Assembly (NCBI GenBank): GCA_019022495.1
Contig: JAFEKR010000005.1
Location: forward strand, 2,356,001 to 2,420,000
From: Epichloe hybrida
Taxonomy: Eukaryota > Ascomycota > Sordariomycetes > Hypocreales > Clavicipitaceae
Length of the DNA stretch: 64,000 nt
Reading direction: 5' to 3'
How positions within the stretch are numbered: position 1 is the stretch's first letter; every line of letters begins with the position of its first letter. The position numbers were made by a program, and so were the translations under genes. Under the pieces are notes generated by a model, which searched no databases, was not told where the DNA came from, and worked only from the letters and a program-made list of their open reading frames with translations. This document shows, piece after piece, positions 35,348 to 48,976 of the stretch.

Positions 35348-38300
35348 ATGGAGGGCTACTACTCGTCCAATGCGATGCCTGCCCACGAGGTACGGCGTCA
35401 GCTTTCGCAACAGCGCGAGGAGCGACAGCAGCAGCCTAGTCGACCGTCAACGGGCACTGCCATGGGTATGATGAACCATTCTGTAGTTTCAGGTCCGCAG
35501 ATGCCAATGCAACCGCCATCCTCTGCAATGTCACAGATGGTCTCGGGTCAGCCAATGATGCCAGGAGACTCACTAGACGACATCATTCGAAATAACCAAA
35601 GCGAGATTCATCGCCGAAAGAGCATGCCACAAGCATATGGAAGCCCTTCAATGGATCCTCATAGCCCAAGACGTATGTCATCTAGTGGTCCATCAGGAGA
35701 CGTGCTTTCCTTTGGGGCTGGCCATACCGACCTGGGTTCATTTCAGTTTGCGCAACAGGTTGGGCACTCGTTTACTGGCCTCAACACAAACTTCCATATG
35801 CCAGATCAAATGGGCAACTTTGACGCCGCTGAGTTTTCTGGGATCTCATCGGATCTCATCGGATCCATGCACCCACCTAGTTTTGGTCATGTTGATGTTA
35901 ATCAAATGCCAAATGAACCCCTCGCGCTATTCCCGCCCTCTCCAGTCCCCAGAACAGGGGGAACTAATGACAGCACCATGAACAACAACTTCACAACTGG
36001 CCAAATGGCCGGTCTTGATGACGCATTTCCTACCGAGCCTTCCGCCAGTACCTCTTCCACCAGTGCAGCCTCCCATGCGGTGTCAGGCTCCATGGGCAGT
36101 CGTCCAAATGCCATGCTACATTTGTCCACAGCACAAATGAATACAATGAACCCAGCTGCAACTCGTGCTTCGGGTGGAATGACTGCAAGCAGGGGGGGCA
36201 ACACGTTCGGTCAAGTCCTACCGCCGTCCTTGTCAAGACATGTTTCTTCGTCCGACTCGGTCATTTCTCAACAGCAAGGTACATCTTCTACTAGCATCAC
36301 TCAAACAAGCTCTAAATCTGGGCCTGCGACACCGATCATTGCTGCGACTACCCGAGAAAACAAGGAGAAGACGATATACTCCAAAAGTGGATTCGATATG
36401 TTAAAGGCTCTTTGGCTGGTAGCGACCAGAAAAGACCCAAAAATTAACTTGGGGGCAGTTGACATGTCATGTGCCTTCGTCGTTTGCGATGTGTCAATGA
36501 ATGATTGCCCCATCGTTTACGTGTCCGACAATTTTCAAAATCTCACGGGCTATAGTCGCCATGACATTGTTGGCCAGAACTGCCGCTTTCTGCAAGCACC
36601 GGATGGCAAAGTGGAATCTGGTTCAAAACGGGAGTTCGTTGATGACGGTGCCGTGTACAACTTGAAAAAAATGATACAAGAAGGCCGCGAAGTCCAGCAA
36701 AGCCTGATCAATTATCGGAAGGGCGGAAAACCGTTTCTCAACTTGCTCACTATGATACCGATCCCTTGGGACACGGATGAGATTCGATATTTTATCGGAT
36801 TTCAAATAGACTTGGTTGAGTGCCCAGACGCAATCTCGGGTCAAGAGTTGGGTGGCGTGAAGGTCAACTACAAGCATAGCGATATTGGGCAGTATATTTG
36901 GAATCCACCTGCCTCAAGCCACTGGGAACCAGAAAACGGCCAATCATTAGGCGTTGATGATGTCTCAACGCTGTTACAACAGTTTAATCCCAAAGGCTTG
37001 GTATCCGACTGGCACAAACAATCTTGGGATAAAATGCTTTTGGAAAACACTGATGATGTTGTTCATGTTCTATCTTTGAAGGGTTTATTTTTGTACCTAT
37101 CTCCGTCCTCCAAACGTGTACTGGAATACGACACGGTAGATCTTGTTGGCAACTCTCTCTCTTCTGTCTGCCACCCATCTGATATCGTTCCTGTCACAAG
37201 GGAGTTGAAAGATGCAACTGCTGGGAGCCAGGTCAATATTGTGTTCAGGATCAGACGAAAACAAAGCGGTTACACTTGGTTCGAAAGCCATGGTTCGTTG
37301 TTCGTTGAACAAGGCAAAGGCAGAAAGTGCATAATTCTTGTTGGCCGCAAACGCCCCGTTTTCGCTCTCAATCGCAAAAGTCTCGAAGTCAATGGAGGTA
37401 TTGGCGACAGTGAGCTATGGACAAAGCTATCGACATCCGGCATGTTCTTGTTTGTTTCCTCGAACGTCAGGTCATTACTCGACTTGCAGCCAGAGTCACT
37501 ACTTGGCACAAGCATTCAAGACCTCATGCGCAAGGAGTCTCGTCCCGAATTTGGTCGCTCGATCGAGCAGGCCAGAAGAGGGAAGATCGTTGTATGTAAA
37601 CATGAAGTACAGAATCGTCGAGGCCAGGGTCTTCAGGCACAGACTACGTTATATCCTGGGGATGCGTCGGAAGGGCAAAAGCCTTCTTTTCTGCTCGCGC
37701 AGACAAAGCTTCTCAAAGCTTCATCTCGGAGTATAGCCCCAGCATCTACTCCTGCCACCAACAAGGGAAGCTCTTCTACACCTCGTTCTAGTGCGGCTAC
37801 TCCCACAAACGTAGGGAGTGGTCATGTCTCGCAGCCGGCCGGTGGTGCCTTAGTACCGGGAACGCAGGACGCCGCTCTTGCAGCTGAGGATAATATATTT
37901 GACGAATTGCGGACAACCAAATGCTCCAGTTGGCAGTTTGAGCTTAGGCAAATGGAGAAAGTAAACAGAATTCTTGCTGAGGAGCTTGGAGGCTTGTTGT
38001 CGAATAAGAAGAAAAGAAAACGTAGGAAAGGTGTTGGTAATATGGTGAGAGATTGTGCGAACTGCCATACACGCAATACACCAGAGTGGAGACGTGGTCC
38101 AAGTGGACAGAGGGACCTCTGCAACAGTTGCGGATTGCGTTGGGCAAAACAGGTATGTGGCGTTTCGTAATAGCTCTGGATCGTTGTTAACACATTTGGT
38201 CAGACTGGACGTGTCTCGCCGCGCAACTCCTCACGAGGGGGTAACAATGGCAACGGCGACACCCAGAGCAAGAAGTCAGCTTCTCCCATTCACTCATCTC

Positions 38301-38554
38301 CCCTGCACAAAGAAATTTCCTCGGAAACACCGAACACGAGAGCGGCCAACACCGCTCAGCCCGACACCATAGAGGTTGAAGAAGTCAATGCAACACAGAC
38401 CGGAAATCATGTTGGCAACAACGGACAACATCTTAACACGACCCAGAAATCAAATACGGCGATGCCACCACCAAGTCAACCTTCACTTTCTGGTGGGGGT
38501 GCAGGCTCAGTAATGACCTCGATTAAGGAGGAGCGCGAAACAAGTCAACCGTAG
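35348..38554 (+). CDS. wc-1: White Collar-1 blue-light photoreceptor and GATA transcription factor
   Basis: WC-1 binds FAD, senses blue light and, with WC-2, activates light and clock genes. Two exons, 35348-38152 and 38204-38554, give 1051 residues. The order is: a disordered N-terminus rich in Gln, Met, Ser and Pro; a LOV domain with the photoactive Cys412 in GQNCRFLQ; two further PAS domains at about 560-670 and 685-780; a basic nuclear signal NKKKRKRRKG just before the zinc finger; and a GATA finger with C903-x2-C906-x18-C925-x2-C928. The intron falls right after the finger (WAKQ). The second exon adds a Ser/Asn/Thr-rich tail ending in SIKEERETSQP. The N-terminus lacks the long poly-Gln tract known from Neurospora. 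Confidence 0.97.
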
Positions 38555-39563
38555 GCACAAACGTCATTCGATGCCTATTAATCTTGAGTCTCTGTTGATA
38601 GTCTCTGCGAGGCGTAGCGTCCATCCTCACTACAAACTAGTACTCGAGAAACTGTCGCTCAGCAATGCTTAAAACGACCTAGACTTTTCTTTCATACCTC
38701 CTTGATACCCCTCATCTACTACTGAACGGCTGGCTGCACCTACAATGTAAGGTATACCGTGGGCTGCAGGCAGCCTTGTCGGCAAATTGTATTGGCCACT
38801 ACGAAATGTATAGTCAGCTTTGTACATCGGTTGATCTAAGTTGAACCATGAGAAATTTTTTTTTTGGGTGCTGCGCTTGGGAGTTGGCTCGTTTAAGTCA
38901 AAGGATGACTGACATTTTTGGTTTATCGGCGCTATATAATAATACGAGGCGTCAGCTGGTCAAATTATACGTAGAATATACGAAGACGAATATCATTTAC
39001 TTGGAATGGTATTTCATTTGCCTGGAGTTACCGCGATCATCTTGGTTGGGTGTTAAATTGTGCGACTTCACCCCTTCACGTGACTATCAGTACGTACCCG
39101 ACATGTTTGTCGGCAGACCTTTACGCAGCCTTGCTGAGTTGCAATCATGTCGCCATCTTGTTGAGACTGAGAGCTGCATTCGCTAGCCAAAAAAATAGGC
39201 AGGAACTGCAAGCCCTTTTTTCCCTACCAGCGCCCGGGACAACTGATACCATAATTCAGCACTCGAATCAACAGCCGTGGAAAGGAAACTAAGCCACTTC
39301 ATTTCAGTCTGTAACCCGACAAATTCACCCAATCAAGGGATCAAGGAATACACACTTTATCTGACACAGCCAACCAGAGATGAAGGAGAAAGCGTACTCC
39401 ATCTACTTGTGTTACGCTGACTGCCTGCCAATCATGCAAGAGGAGAAAATGAAGAGAAATAGAAATCAACCAAGATCAACACTATCGTATTACGATACAC
39501 TTTTTCTGTCCAATTTGCTGTTAATATTTGCTAACGCAGCAGCTTCACTTGCTTGGAGATGCT
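38555..39563. other. convergent 3' regions of wc-1 and the UGGT gene
   Basis: About 1 kb lies between two genes that end towards each other. It is AT-rich around 38930-39000. Open frames of about 100 codons on the plus strand (38848-39186, 39380-39676) have no domain and one overlaps the UGGT gene; I treat them as chance. Confidence 0.5.
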
Positions 39564-42500
39564 TCATAATTCATCCTTTTGGTGCCGCTGGTCTGGCCCC
39601 CTCGCTGCTCTTTCCACTTGGCCTGCATCTGCTATGCGGGGTGCTTTTTCAGCCAGAGGATCTGGCGCGCGGTTAAGGCCTTGCTTTGCTTCAATAATCG
39701 CAATCTCTTCATCATAGCTGGTCCATTCTGGCACTTGTCTTCTGGCCCTGTCGAGTTTTGGTTCCTTGGTCAAAGGATTGTTACAAAGGTCAATGGTACG
39801 TGCCTGTTTGAGACTCTCGTCACTGCACCATGTCTCGCACCAAAGCCATTCCTGCGGCAAACTATGAATAGGGATTTGGAATTGCATGTGATTAGGCAAA
39901 TCTTGGTCCAAATTCGATAAGCTGGCTGGATCGGCAGAAAGGGCATGATACTGTTGTCTGAGACGATCCCCAGCCGCCAGTTCTCTAAAACGGCGCAAGT
40001 CGACGACATAAAGGGCGGATATATGATACGGCTTGCCACGTAGATAGTTAGCCCAATAGCCTTGCTTCCAAAACCGGAAACCTTCCATGTCCGTTCGAGA
40101 ATCACACATGGGTGTGAAGCCATACGGAGCTCCGTTCAGGTCAAGATTGACCAAGTCCATCATATCAGTACGGACAATCTGGTCGGCATCAACGAAGATT
40201 ACTTTGTCGAGCGAAAGAGGGAAGAGCACATCCAAGAAAAGGATTTTGTAACCCCAGATTTCCCTTTGCTTCTCTTGCTGCTGTCGTAGCCAATGGGGCC
40301 ATTTATAGGTGACCATTTCGTAGCTGAATCCATATGCTTCGGCCAGATGTGGGATGAAATGCTTGAAAGACGGCGACAGAAATTGTTCTATGAACCAGAA
40401 CTTCACACTGTGCTTTGTGTTGCGCATTACAGACACTATCATGATGCTTAACATCCGTTCATATAAGTGTCCACTGGCGACGGAAAAGATATTGATGTCG
40501 GCATGTTGTGGCCCCGAAAGAGGTTTGCCCTTCAAGTTGCCAAGTAACCCTTCTGCAAGTTTCAACCCTTTGGTAAGCAGATTCGTGTCGGAATCCTGCC
40601 CAATTTTTTCCAACACGTCATGCTTTTCCATCCCCGGATGACGCTTGAGCCGTGGGTAGACGGTTGTGCCTTGAAAGTCCATCAAAACTAACTCCGTACC
40701 TTCGTCACCAGCTACTGGTTCCCACCCATGAGCACCGACGCTCTCAATACTATATATTTCCTGGCTTCTTCCTTCTTTGAGGTGAATGTCGTAAAGACCA
40801 GGATTTGCTTTGAATTGGAAGTATCCCAAGTTTGCCATGATGATGGTGTCAGTGATGAGGGGTTGTGTCTCTGTGGCAAGAACAAGTTGCGCGCCACGTG
40901 GGGCAGAGCCTGTGCTCTCTCGAGAATGACCCTCAATAAGGATATGTTGAAGCTGGTATGTTGCCCCAACATCAGATTTCACCGCATTCAACTTGATGTT
41001 GTCGAGGTCATGTATAGACGACTTTGGCGCCACCAACCAGGCTGGTGGGACATCCAGACCTGCTGTCATGAGCACGTTTGATGGAAGTCCTGCAAAGGTC
41101 GCTTGCAAAGTTTTGAGGCTTCCATCTTCCTCAAATGTGGGCCTCGACTCAACAACATATCGGAAGAAACGCTTGACTGGGAGTTCTTCAACCTTTTCCC
41201 TGGGGTTCATAATGAGTTTCACGTAAACCCCGTCCAACTTGGATACCGCTTTCAGAATTGGGGCCCATCTCTGTGCTTTTTCGCTAGCAGGGTCCAATAG
41301 ACCTATAATATGTATGCTTGCCGTTTTCGGATCTCCTGTTTGTATGGCTGTATGGCTTGTGTTCCAAGTATCGTACAATGTCGATCGAGCTGCTGGGGCT
41401 GATTCAAATATTCCTTCCGGCAAATCAGAGATAGTTGATAGGGCAACAATTGAGCTAAGCTTAGCTGCTGCAATGGGATCAGATATTGCATCAGTCAAGC
41501 CCATGTCTTCAAGGGCGGAATAAACAGGAAGGATGCGATATGTGCGTTCGAATGCTAACAAGTCCTGCAAGTCATCGGATGAAAGAGGGACCTCGGGCCT
41601 AATCGGTCCTATCACTCTTCCATTTATGATAACGCCTTGTGAGCCTGGCATCAGTTTTGCATCACTAAGGATATTTGTCACCCCTTCAGCGTAGAAGTCA
41701 GCTGCATCAAAGTTCGAGGCACCACTGATGATCGATTGCAAGTCATCGACAGAGAGCACGTTTAGCAACTCGTTCTCTCTCTTTTTCAAGGCTGCGTACA
41801 CCTGAGATGATGCTGAGAAGTCATCGTGCGTGTTGATCAGGTCAATACGCGCTGCCGGATTTTGTCTCTTGAAGTCCAGTGCTGAGAGTGTAAGTTCAAG
41901 ACCAGCGATTGAAGACATGTTCGCAAGCACGGTAATAGTAGCCCACTCTTCTCTCCTTGTGTTTTCATCGGCGTTGAGGACTGGTAACGCCGCCGAAAAT
42001 GCCGCGTTATCGTCATAGATCTTTGCAACATTGAGCACCCGCGGAGATCTTTCATTATCCTGCAAAATATACAAATTCCGTTTCAACTTTGCCTCACTCA
42101 GAAATATTTCGAGTACTGAGCTACTATCATTCAAAACACCGTAATATAACCCCCTTTGCACGGTCTGAAGATCATTTCCAATGGTGATGCTCATGGATTG
42201 CATCCAATTTTGATCGCGATAGATTGCGACACCATTGACAAAAAGTGGACGCACAACTATGTCAGCTTGGAGCCTGGTAATCCATTTGCCGGTCAATTGA
42301 AGTTGATCATCGAATTCTGCAGCTGTCCATATCGCATCGGTTGACATAGGATAGCCATTAGACAACACTGAACGACCGTTTGTGACAGATAGTAAAAGTG
42401 GTTCATCGTAAACGCCATCCTTTAGAGTCAATTGCTCGATGTATGATAGCAATGTTCCGATGCCATAATTTCTCATAAGAAAATATGCAACCTTGGCTTG

Positions 42501-44167
42501 ACTTGCTGCAATGTTCGTAGTTATCAACGGCACTAGTCCAAATCTAATAGGTATTCCTCGCTTCATGATTGAAATCACTTGACTTATAAAGTGAAGATCT
42601 TCAACATTTGTCAGATCAGCAGTGAAGACCATATGGAAAATGTTCAAGCCGATGGGCGGAATTTGGCCGGGGTAAGTTCGTTGAAGTAGCTGGTGATCAC
42701 TGTTAGTAAAGATTCGGAGTCCCATTCCGAGATCAGGAAGGCCAAGACCTACTGAGGACAGAGCTTTGGGGTATGACTCGTATGTATCATCTTTCTCCAA
42801 GTCGTTAAACCACAATATCACCTGTTCACGTTCTGAGCGATCTGTCCAATCGTATCTCGGTAGTTCCTCCTCATCCTTTGTGGACGACACCGCTTTGTGG
42901 CCAAGCAAGGCGACTGCACTGGCCCCATCAAACCCAAGTTCTCGAATACCTTTGACCAATCTGCGCTCTCGTCTAAGAATATCGACAAGAGTAAATGGGT
43001 CGATTTGTCGATCAATGAGCTGAGCACCATTCATCCAAAGAGAATTTACACCGTCACGCATCATATGTGCTTTATTGTTTCCATGCTCTTCCGCAAAATC
43101 GTTTGAAATATTGTGTGAGGATATGAATGAAGCATATTTCGGAAAGTCTTGCGAGAGCTTCACCAGCATATCAAAGGGATCCTCACTTTGCTGTATGAAT
43201 GATCCCGCTTTCATGCCCAAGGAAAGTAGATCCGTCGTGGAAAGAGGCTCCAAATCAGTTGTCTCTTCATCTTCGTCTTCGAGTACTTTCTGTGAGCTCA
43301 ATGGCTTCTGGTCCAAGTTCTTGTCCACGTGTCGATCATCTATTACGATATAATCTGTTTTCTTCAGAGCAAGTTGAACGCCATAACCGCCCATTTGCAA
43401 AGGTCGATTGGAGCTTGCGTTGTCACGGCGATATCGAACTCTGTATTTCAGAGCTAACGCACGTGCGTTTTTTGAAAGACTTTGGTGATACTTCGCGAAT
43501 TTGGGTGATGTAGGGTCTGCAAAAAGAATGGCCTCTTTTCCTGAACCAAGGGTCCGATCAAACGGTAGTGTCTTTACGACGCTGCAATCATCTTTAGCAG
43601 TAGGTCTATACAGAAAAAAGGCACACAACATACGAGGAAAACAAATCGTCTTTCACAATTATGTCGAGTTCTGGTGTGCAGTATTGTTTCCGATCAAATA
43701 GAACCCAGACGTCACAATTGCGATGCTCTACAAACGGCTCTATAGCAGTCCTGTAATATTGATAATGTGCTTCAATTCTGGGTGTTGCTGAGCGCAGCGA
43801 AAGTGCAAGATTGAAGGTAGATAAGGCATCAGGGTCGGTGATATGCCCGTCATGGCGGAGCACTTCGACAAACTGGTCATATAGATCAAAATCGGTAGAA
43901 GCATTATTAAAATAACCACTTGCAATGCGGTCTAAGATCGGAAAATACGACGATGAATTTTCTCCTGCAGCCGTCTCGCTTTGATATGTTAGCTAATTGA
44001 AAGGCATCATGGCGGAGGTAAAGGTGTACAGACACGAGCTCCAATAGGTACGGCCCAGCATCGAAAGCCGCAGTCATGCCAATCCGAACAGCCGGGACAG
44101 CTGTCACTATTTGCAAGGCGAAAGCCAACCAGACAAGCAGTGGCCATGGCTCAAGATCTAAGTACAT
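39564..44167 (-). CDS. gpt1: UDP-glucose:glycoprotein glucosyltransferase (ER folding sensor)
   Basis: UGGT puts glucose back on N-glycans of misfolded ER glycoproteins for another calnexin cycle; yeast Kre5 is a relative needed for beta-1,6-glucan. Three exons on the minus strand, 44167-44030, 43974-43634 and 43581-39564, give 1498 residues. A signal peptide (PLLVWLAFALQIVTA) starts the protein. Thioredoxin-like sensor domains fill the first about 1150 residues. The C-terminal GT24 domain starts near FSVASGHLYERMLSIMIVSV. It has the DxD site in KVIFVDADQIVRTDM (about residue 1290) and ends near EWTSYDEEI. The protein ends in KDEL, an ER retrieval signal. The 43582-43633 intron is well supported. 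The boundaries of the first intron (43975-44029) are less certain because the donor (GTACAC) and acceptor (GCGAG) are poor. Confidence 0.94.
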
Positions 44168-44796
44168 TATAGAGTGTGATACATAAATTGACGCCAGGAT
44201 TATGCAATATGAAGAGCCTCCCGGTGATCACCCGGTGTGACCAATTCGTAGAGGAAGAGGCTTCTTATGGGTCGACAAGGGGGCGCCGGTGATATAGTAC
44301 TAAAAATCTGCTTCTAGATCTAGATGCTGAGACAGGGACAGTTTGAAAGAGAGAAACAGGCAGGAGACAAAGTTCAGTTTGGATTGGTAAAAAGTTGTCA
44401 GTTCATCGCACAAGTCGCGTTTTTGGAGGACAGCTGTCCTAATGTAGATTAGCAGAATCACTAGTGGGGGCGGGCGGTGTAGTAAGGATGTGGTGACGGA
44501 ACAATGATGGTGCGGCGTACCGCGCCGTATGGCTGTTGTGCCCACGGACACGATGGCTCGATTGCTTGTAGCCAGGAGTAAAGCTCACCACCACCATTAT
44601 CCTCCACGTTTCCTATCACCCTCACCTGCTTCAACACTTTTGATGCAGCCCTGCCAGCCAGCTCACACTAGATCCTACGGCAGGGAAATTTATCGGTTTC
44701 TGCACTCACCAATTTCTGTGATATTAGTTTCTTTCTTAATCTGCGACCCCACCATACTCGTGCACGAAGCTGCGGCTTCTTGCCCTCCCCACCAAG
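44168..44796. promoter_or_regulatory. divergent promoter, UGGT / coatomer alpha
   Basis: Two secretory-pathway genes share this 629-bp divergent region. A near-palindrome, CCGGTGATCACCCGG, lies at 44220-44234 and a CCAAT box at 44241, next to the UGGT gene. I saw no complete ER stress element. Confidence 0.5.
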
Positions 44797-47700
44797 ATGC
44801 AGTCCTCCCCAGGCATGCTAACTAAGGTACTTGCCATATCATCGCGTCACTCAGTCACTTCTGACATACAAGCAGTTTGAATCGAAATCCTCGAGGGCGA
44901 AAGGCATTGCCTTCCATCCCAAAAGGTGGATAAAGCAGCCATCCGCGTGAGAATGCTTCTAAGCTAATGCATGACAGACCTTGGATTCTCGTAGCACTTC
45001 ACTCGTCAACAATCCAATTATGGGATTACAGAATGGGTACGCTCATTGATCGTTTCGAAGAACACGATGGGCCCGTTAGAGGCGTCGATTTCCACAAAAC
45101 TCAGCCTCTCTTTGTGTCTGGTGGTGACGACTATAAGATCAAAGTCTGGTCGTACCAAAACCGTCGTTGTCTCTTCACTTTAAACGGACACCTCGATTAT
45201 GTCCGCACCGTTTTCTTTCATCATGAACTCCCCTGGATTTTGTCCTCGTCGGACGATCAAACGATACGGATCTGGAACTGGCAGAACCGGTCTCTGAGTA
45301 TGTAATGCCTAGCGCTGTAATTCCTGGTAATACTGACGATCTGATCTAGTCTGCACAATGACTGGCCACAACCATTACGCTATGTGTGCTCAGTTCCACC
45401 CTAAAGAGGACCTCGTCGTTTCTGCATCGCTCGATCAGTCTGTTCGTGTTTGGGACATCTCCGGCCTTCGAAAGAAACATTCTGCCCCCACGTCGATGAG
45501 TTTCGAAGACCAGATGGCCCGTTCCAACCAAAATCAAGCAGACATGTTCGGCAACACTGATGCAGTCGTCAAATTTGTACTTGAGGGGCATGATCGGGGC
45601 GTTAATTGGGTTGCTTTTCATCCCACTATGCCACTCATCGTATCTGCCGGTGACGATAGACTGGTCAAGCTTTGGCGTATGAGCGAGACCAAAGCTTGGG
45701 AAGTTGATACCTGCAGAGGTCACTTCCACAATGCATCGGGTTGTTTATTTCACCCTCATCAGGACTTGATCTTATCGGCTGGTGAGGACAAAACGATACG
45801 AGTTTGGGACCTTAACAAACGCATTGCTGTTCAGTCCTTCAAACGAGAGAATGACCGCTTTTGGGTCATAGCCGCGCATCCTGAGATCAATCTCTTTGCT
45901 GCAGGTCATGACAATGGAGTTATGGTCTTCAAGCTAGAACGCGAACGACCAGCTTGTGCAACGCACCAGAATTTGCTATTCTACATATCAAAGGAGAAGC
46001 AAATCAAATCATACGATTTTCAGAAAAATATCGAAAGCCCAACCCTGTTATCACTCAAGAAGTCGGGCAGCCCGTGGGTCACTCCCCGAACCTTGTCATA
46101 CAATCCTGCTGAGAGATCGGTCCTCGTCACCACTCCAGCTGATGGAGGGTCCTACGAACTGGTCAATCTACCAAAAGATGGATCCGGTGCTATAGAACCA
46201 ACCGAGTCCAAGCGAGGGCCTGGAAGCTCTGCTATATTCGTTGCCAGAAATCGATTTGCCGTGCTAAACGTGTCCAATCAAACGATAGATATCAAAGATC
46301 TGTCCAACAACACTACTCGATCATTCAAACCACCAGTTGGGACAAGTGACATTTATTTTGGGGGTACCGGCAATCTTCTTATAATTACACCAACAGCGGT
46401 CCATTTATATGACATTCAGCAAAAGAAGAGCACTGCCGAGTTGGTCGTCAGCGGAGTCAAGTATGTTGTCTGGTCTTCGGATGGTCTTTATGCTGCACTT
46501 CTCAGCAAACACAATGTTACAATTATTACCAAGACTTTGGAACAAGTCAGCACTCTACACGAGACTATTCGAATCAAAAGTGCCACCTGGGACGACGCTG
46601 GAGTACTTCTTTACTCAACCCTGAACCATGTCAAATACACCTTACTGAATGGTGACAATGGCATAGTGCGAACTTTAGACCAGACTGTTTACTTGGTCCG
46701 AGTTAAAGGCCGCAATGTCTATTGTTTAGATCGTGCGGCTAAACCACGTATTTTACAGATCGATCCCACGGAATACCGCTTCAAGCTTGCATTGATCAAG
46801 CGAAACTATGAAGAAATGCTACATATAATTCGTAACTCCAGTCTTGTCGGGCAGTCGATTATTTCGTATCTGCAGAAGAAAGGGTATCCCGAGATTGCTC
46901 TGCAATTTGTGCAGGATCCAACAACTAGATTCGATTTAGCGATCGAATGCGGTAACCTCGATGTTGCCGTAGAGATGGGGAAGCAATTGGACAAACCTGT
47001 TTTCTGGGGACGGCTTAGCTCTGAAGCCTTGGCACATGGCAATCACCAGGTTGTTGAGATGTGTTATCAGAAGCTTAAACAGTTCGATAGATTATCCTTT
47101 CTGTACCTGGCTACGGGCGATCATTCAAAGCTGGCAAGGATGGCCAAGATCGCGGAACATCGGGGAGATTTTAGTTCCCGATTCCACAATGCTCTATACC
47201 TGGGGGAGGTGGAAGATCGCATTCAGATGTTCAAGGAGATTGACCTTTGTGCGTATATGACGTCCTCACACGGAGAGTGTTCATTACTGACGTTTCCCAG
47301 ATCCTCTTGCTTACATGACTGCTAAGTCCCATGGGCTTGACGACGAATGTCAGGCTCTTTTAGATGCTACTGGTATCGCCGAGGCCCAGCTTACTATACC
47401 TCAGTTAGGCAAGTCATTGGGCGTTCCTACACCCGTCGTCCCAACTTTTAGAGCCAACTGGCCTACGAAGGCAAGCTCACAGTCTTTCTTCGAACAAGCC
47501 CTTCTTGGTGAAGTCGAGGGTTCGTCTCTCGAAGATGGCTCAGCCACAGCGGATAGAATGGCTCTGGACGTGGGTGCAGATGGAGAGACCAACGCCAAAC
47601 GGGGCGGCGGCTTGACGGAAGACGACGACGAGGATGCCGCTGGTTGGGATATGGGCGATGATGAAGTACCAGAAGTTGATGGCGACTTCGTAAATGTGGA

Positions 47701-48735
47701 CAGCGCAGAAGCTGGTGGCGCCGGCAGCAGTGAGGCGGATCTGTGGGCTCGAAACTCACCTCTGGCAGCTGACCATGTTGCAGGGGGGTCTTTCGAGTCT
47801 GCTATGCAGCTTCTGAACAGACAGGTCGGTGTCGTCAACTTTGCTCCTCTGAAACCTCGATTTCTGGAGGTATATCGGTCTTCCAAAAGCTTTTTGCCTG
47901 CTTCGTCTGGTCTTCCAGCCTTGGTCAATTACGTTCGTCGAACAATTGACGAAACGGACCCTCGTCAGGTTCTTCCCATTATTCCCCGTGACCTGGAACA
48001 TCTGGCAACAAACGATCTTCAAAAGGGATATGATTCGATGAAGGCAAACAAACTAGAAGATGGGATCGGGATTTTCAAGGGCATTTTGCATGCAATCTTG
48101 GTCAATGCCGTCTCAAGCGAAGCAGAGGTGGCTGAGGCTAGAAAGCTGATCACCTCAGCAAGTGAGTATACAATAGCAATGGATGTTGAACTTGCCAGGC
48201 GGAAACTTGGAGCTCCTGATGCCGTGGCTCAAGATCCTGCCAAGTTGAAGAGAAGCTTGGAGCTTTCGGCATATTTCACTATTCCGAAAATCGAAGTGCC
48301 CCATCGTCAGTTGGCACTTCTTAGTGCCATGCAACTAGCTGTGAAAAACAAGAACTACAATTCAGCTTTAAGCTTCGCTAATCGAATCATCGCCAATGGG
48401 GGGTCTACGAAAATTGTGGAGAATGTGAGTTCGTTTTTAAAGTATCAATCATCACTCAGAAGCTCCCTTGACTGACAAATTTACTCTGATAGGCCAAGAA
48501 AACGAAGGCTCAGTGTGAGCGAAATCCAAATGACTCTATCGACATCGAGTTCGACCAGTTTGCCGAGTTTGACGTTTGTGCTGCCAGTCACACCCCCATC
48601 TACAGTGGCAGCTCTTACGAAGAGTGTGCCTTTGACGGCTCCAAGTATCACTCCAAATACAAGGGAACTGTTTGCCGAGTATGTCAAGTTTGTGAAGTTG
48701 GCAAGCATGGCAGTGGCTTGAAACTTTTTGCTTAG
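44797..48735 (+). CDS. COPA: coatomer subunit alpha (COPI coat)
   Basis: Alpha-COP is a core subunit of the COPI coat, which returns ER proteins (including K/HDEL and dilysine cargo) from the Golgi. Six exons, 44797-44826, 44876-44925, 44978-45297, 45350-47248, 47301-48424 and 48493-48735, give 1221 residues. The first two exons are tiny (30 and 50 nt), and correct splicing gives [20 protein letters not shown], matching the family. WD40 repeats fill about residues 1-310 (e.g. [20 protein letters not shown]). The coatomer WD-associated region spans about 340-780. After an acidic linker ([20 protein letters not shown]) comes the alpha-COP C-terminal domain ending in [20 protein letters not shown]. 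Two ATGs 18 nt apart are possible starts; the first is chosen for family fit. Confidence 0.96.
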
Positions 48736-48976
48736 ATAGCCTGCAATACCTTGCGGACGATGGTCAATATGAGAGCGGCAAGTTTAGGAAGATAGGTACA
48801 GGGGGCGAAAAGCAGATGAGTCGTAGAGTCAGGAGCGATAGAACAATCAAAAGACGCTTGCACAGATGGTTTCCGATACATTTCTCATTAGCTGATTGAC
48901 GACATGGTGAACCCGCAGTTTGCTCATTTTTTTTTAGTCGCGTTGTTTGATCGTACAAAGGATCTTCTATCAATAC

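Noticed and set aside
43606..43633. 28-bp intron option in the UGGT gene (GTATGT ... TATAG)
   Set aside because: Too short for a spliceosomal intron. The next in-phase acceptor gives a normal 52-bp intron with a branch-like CTAAAG and the same frame.
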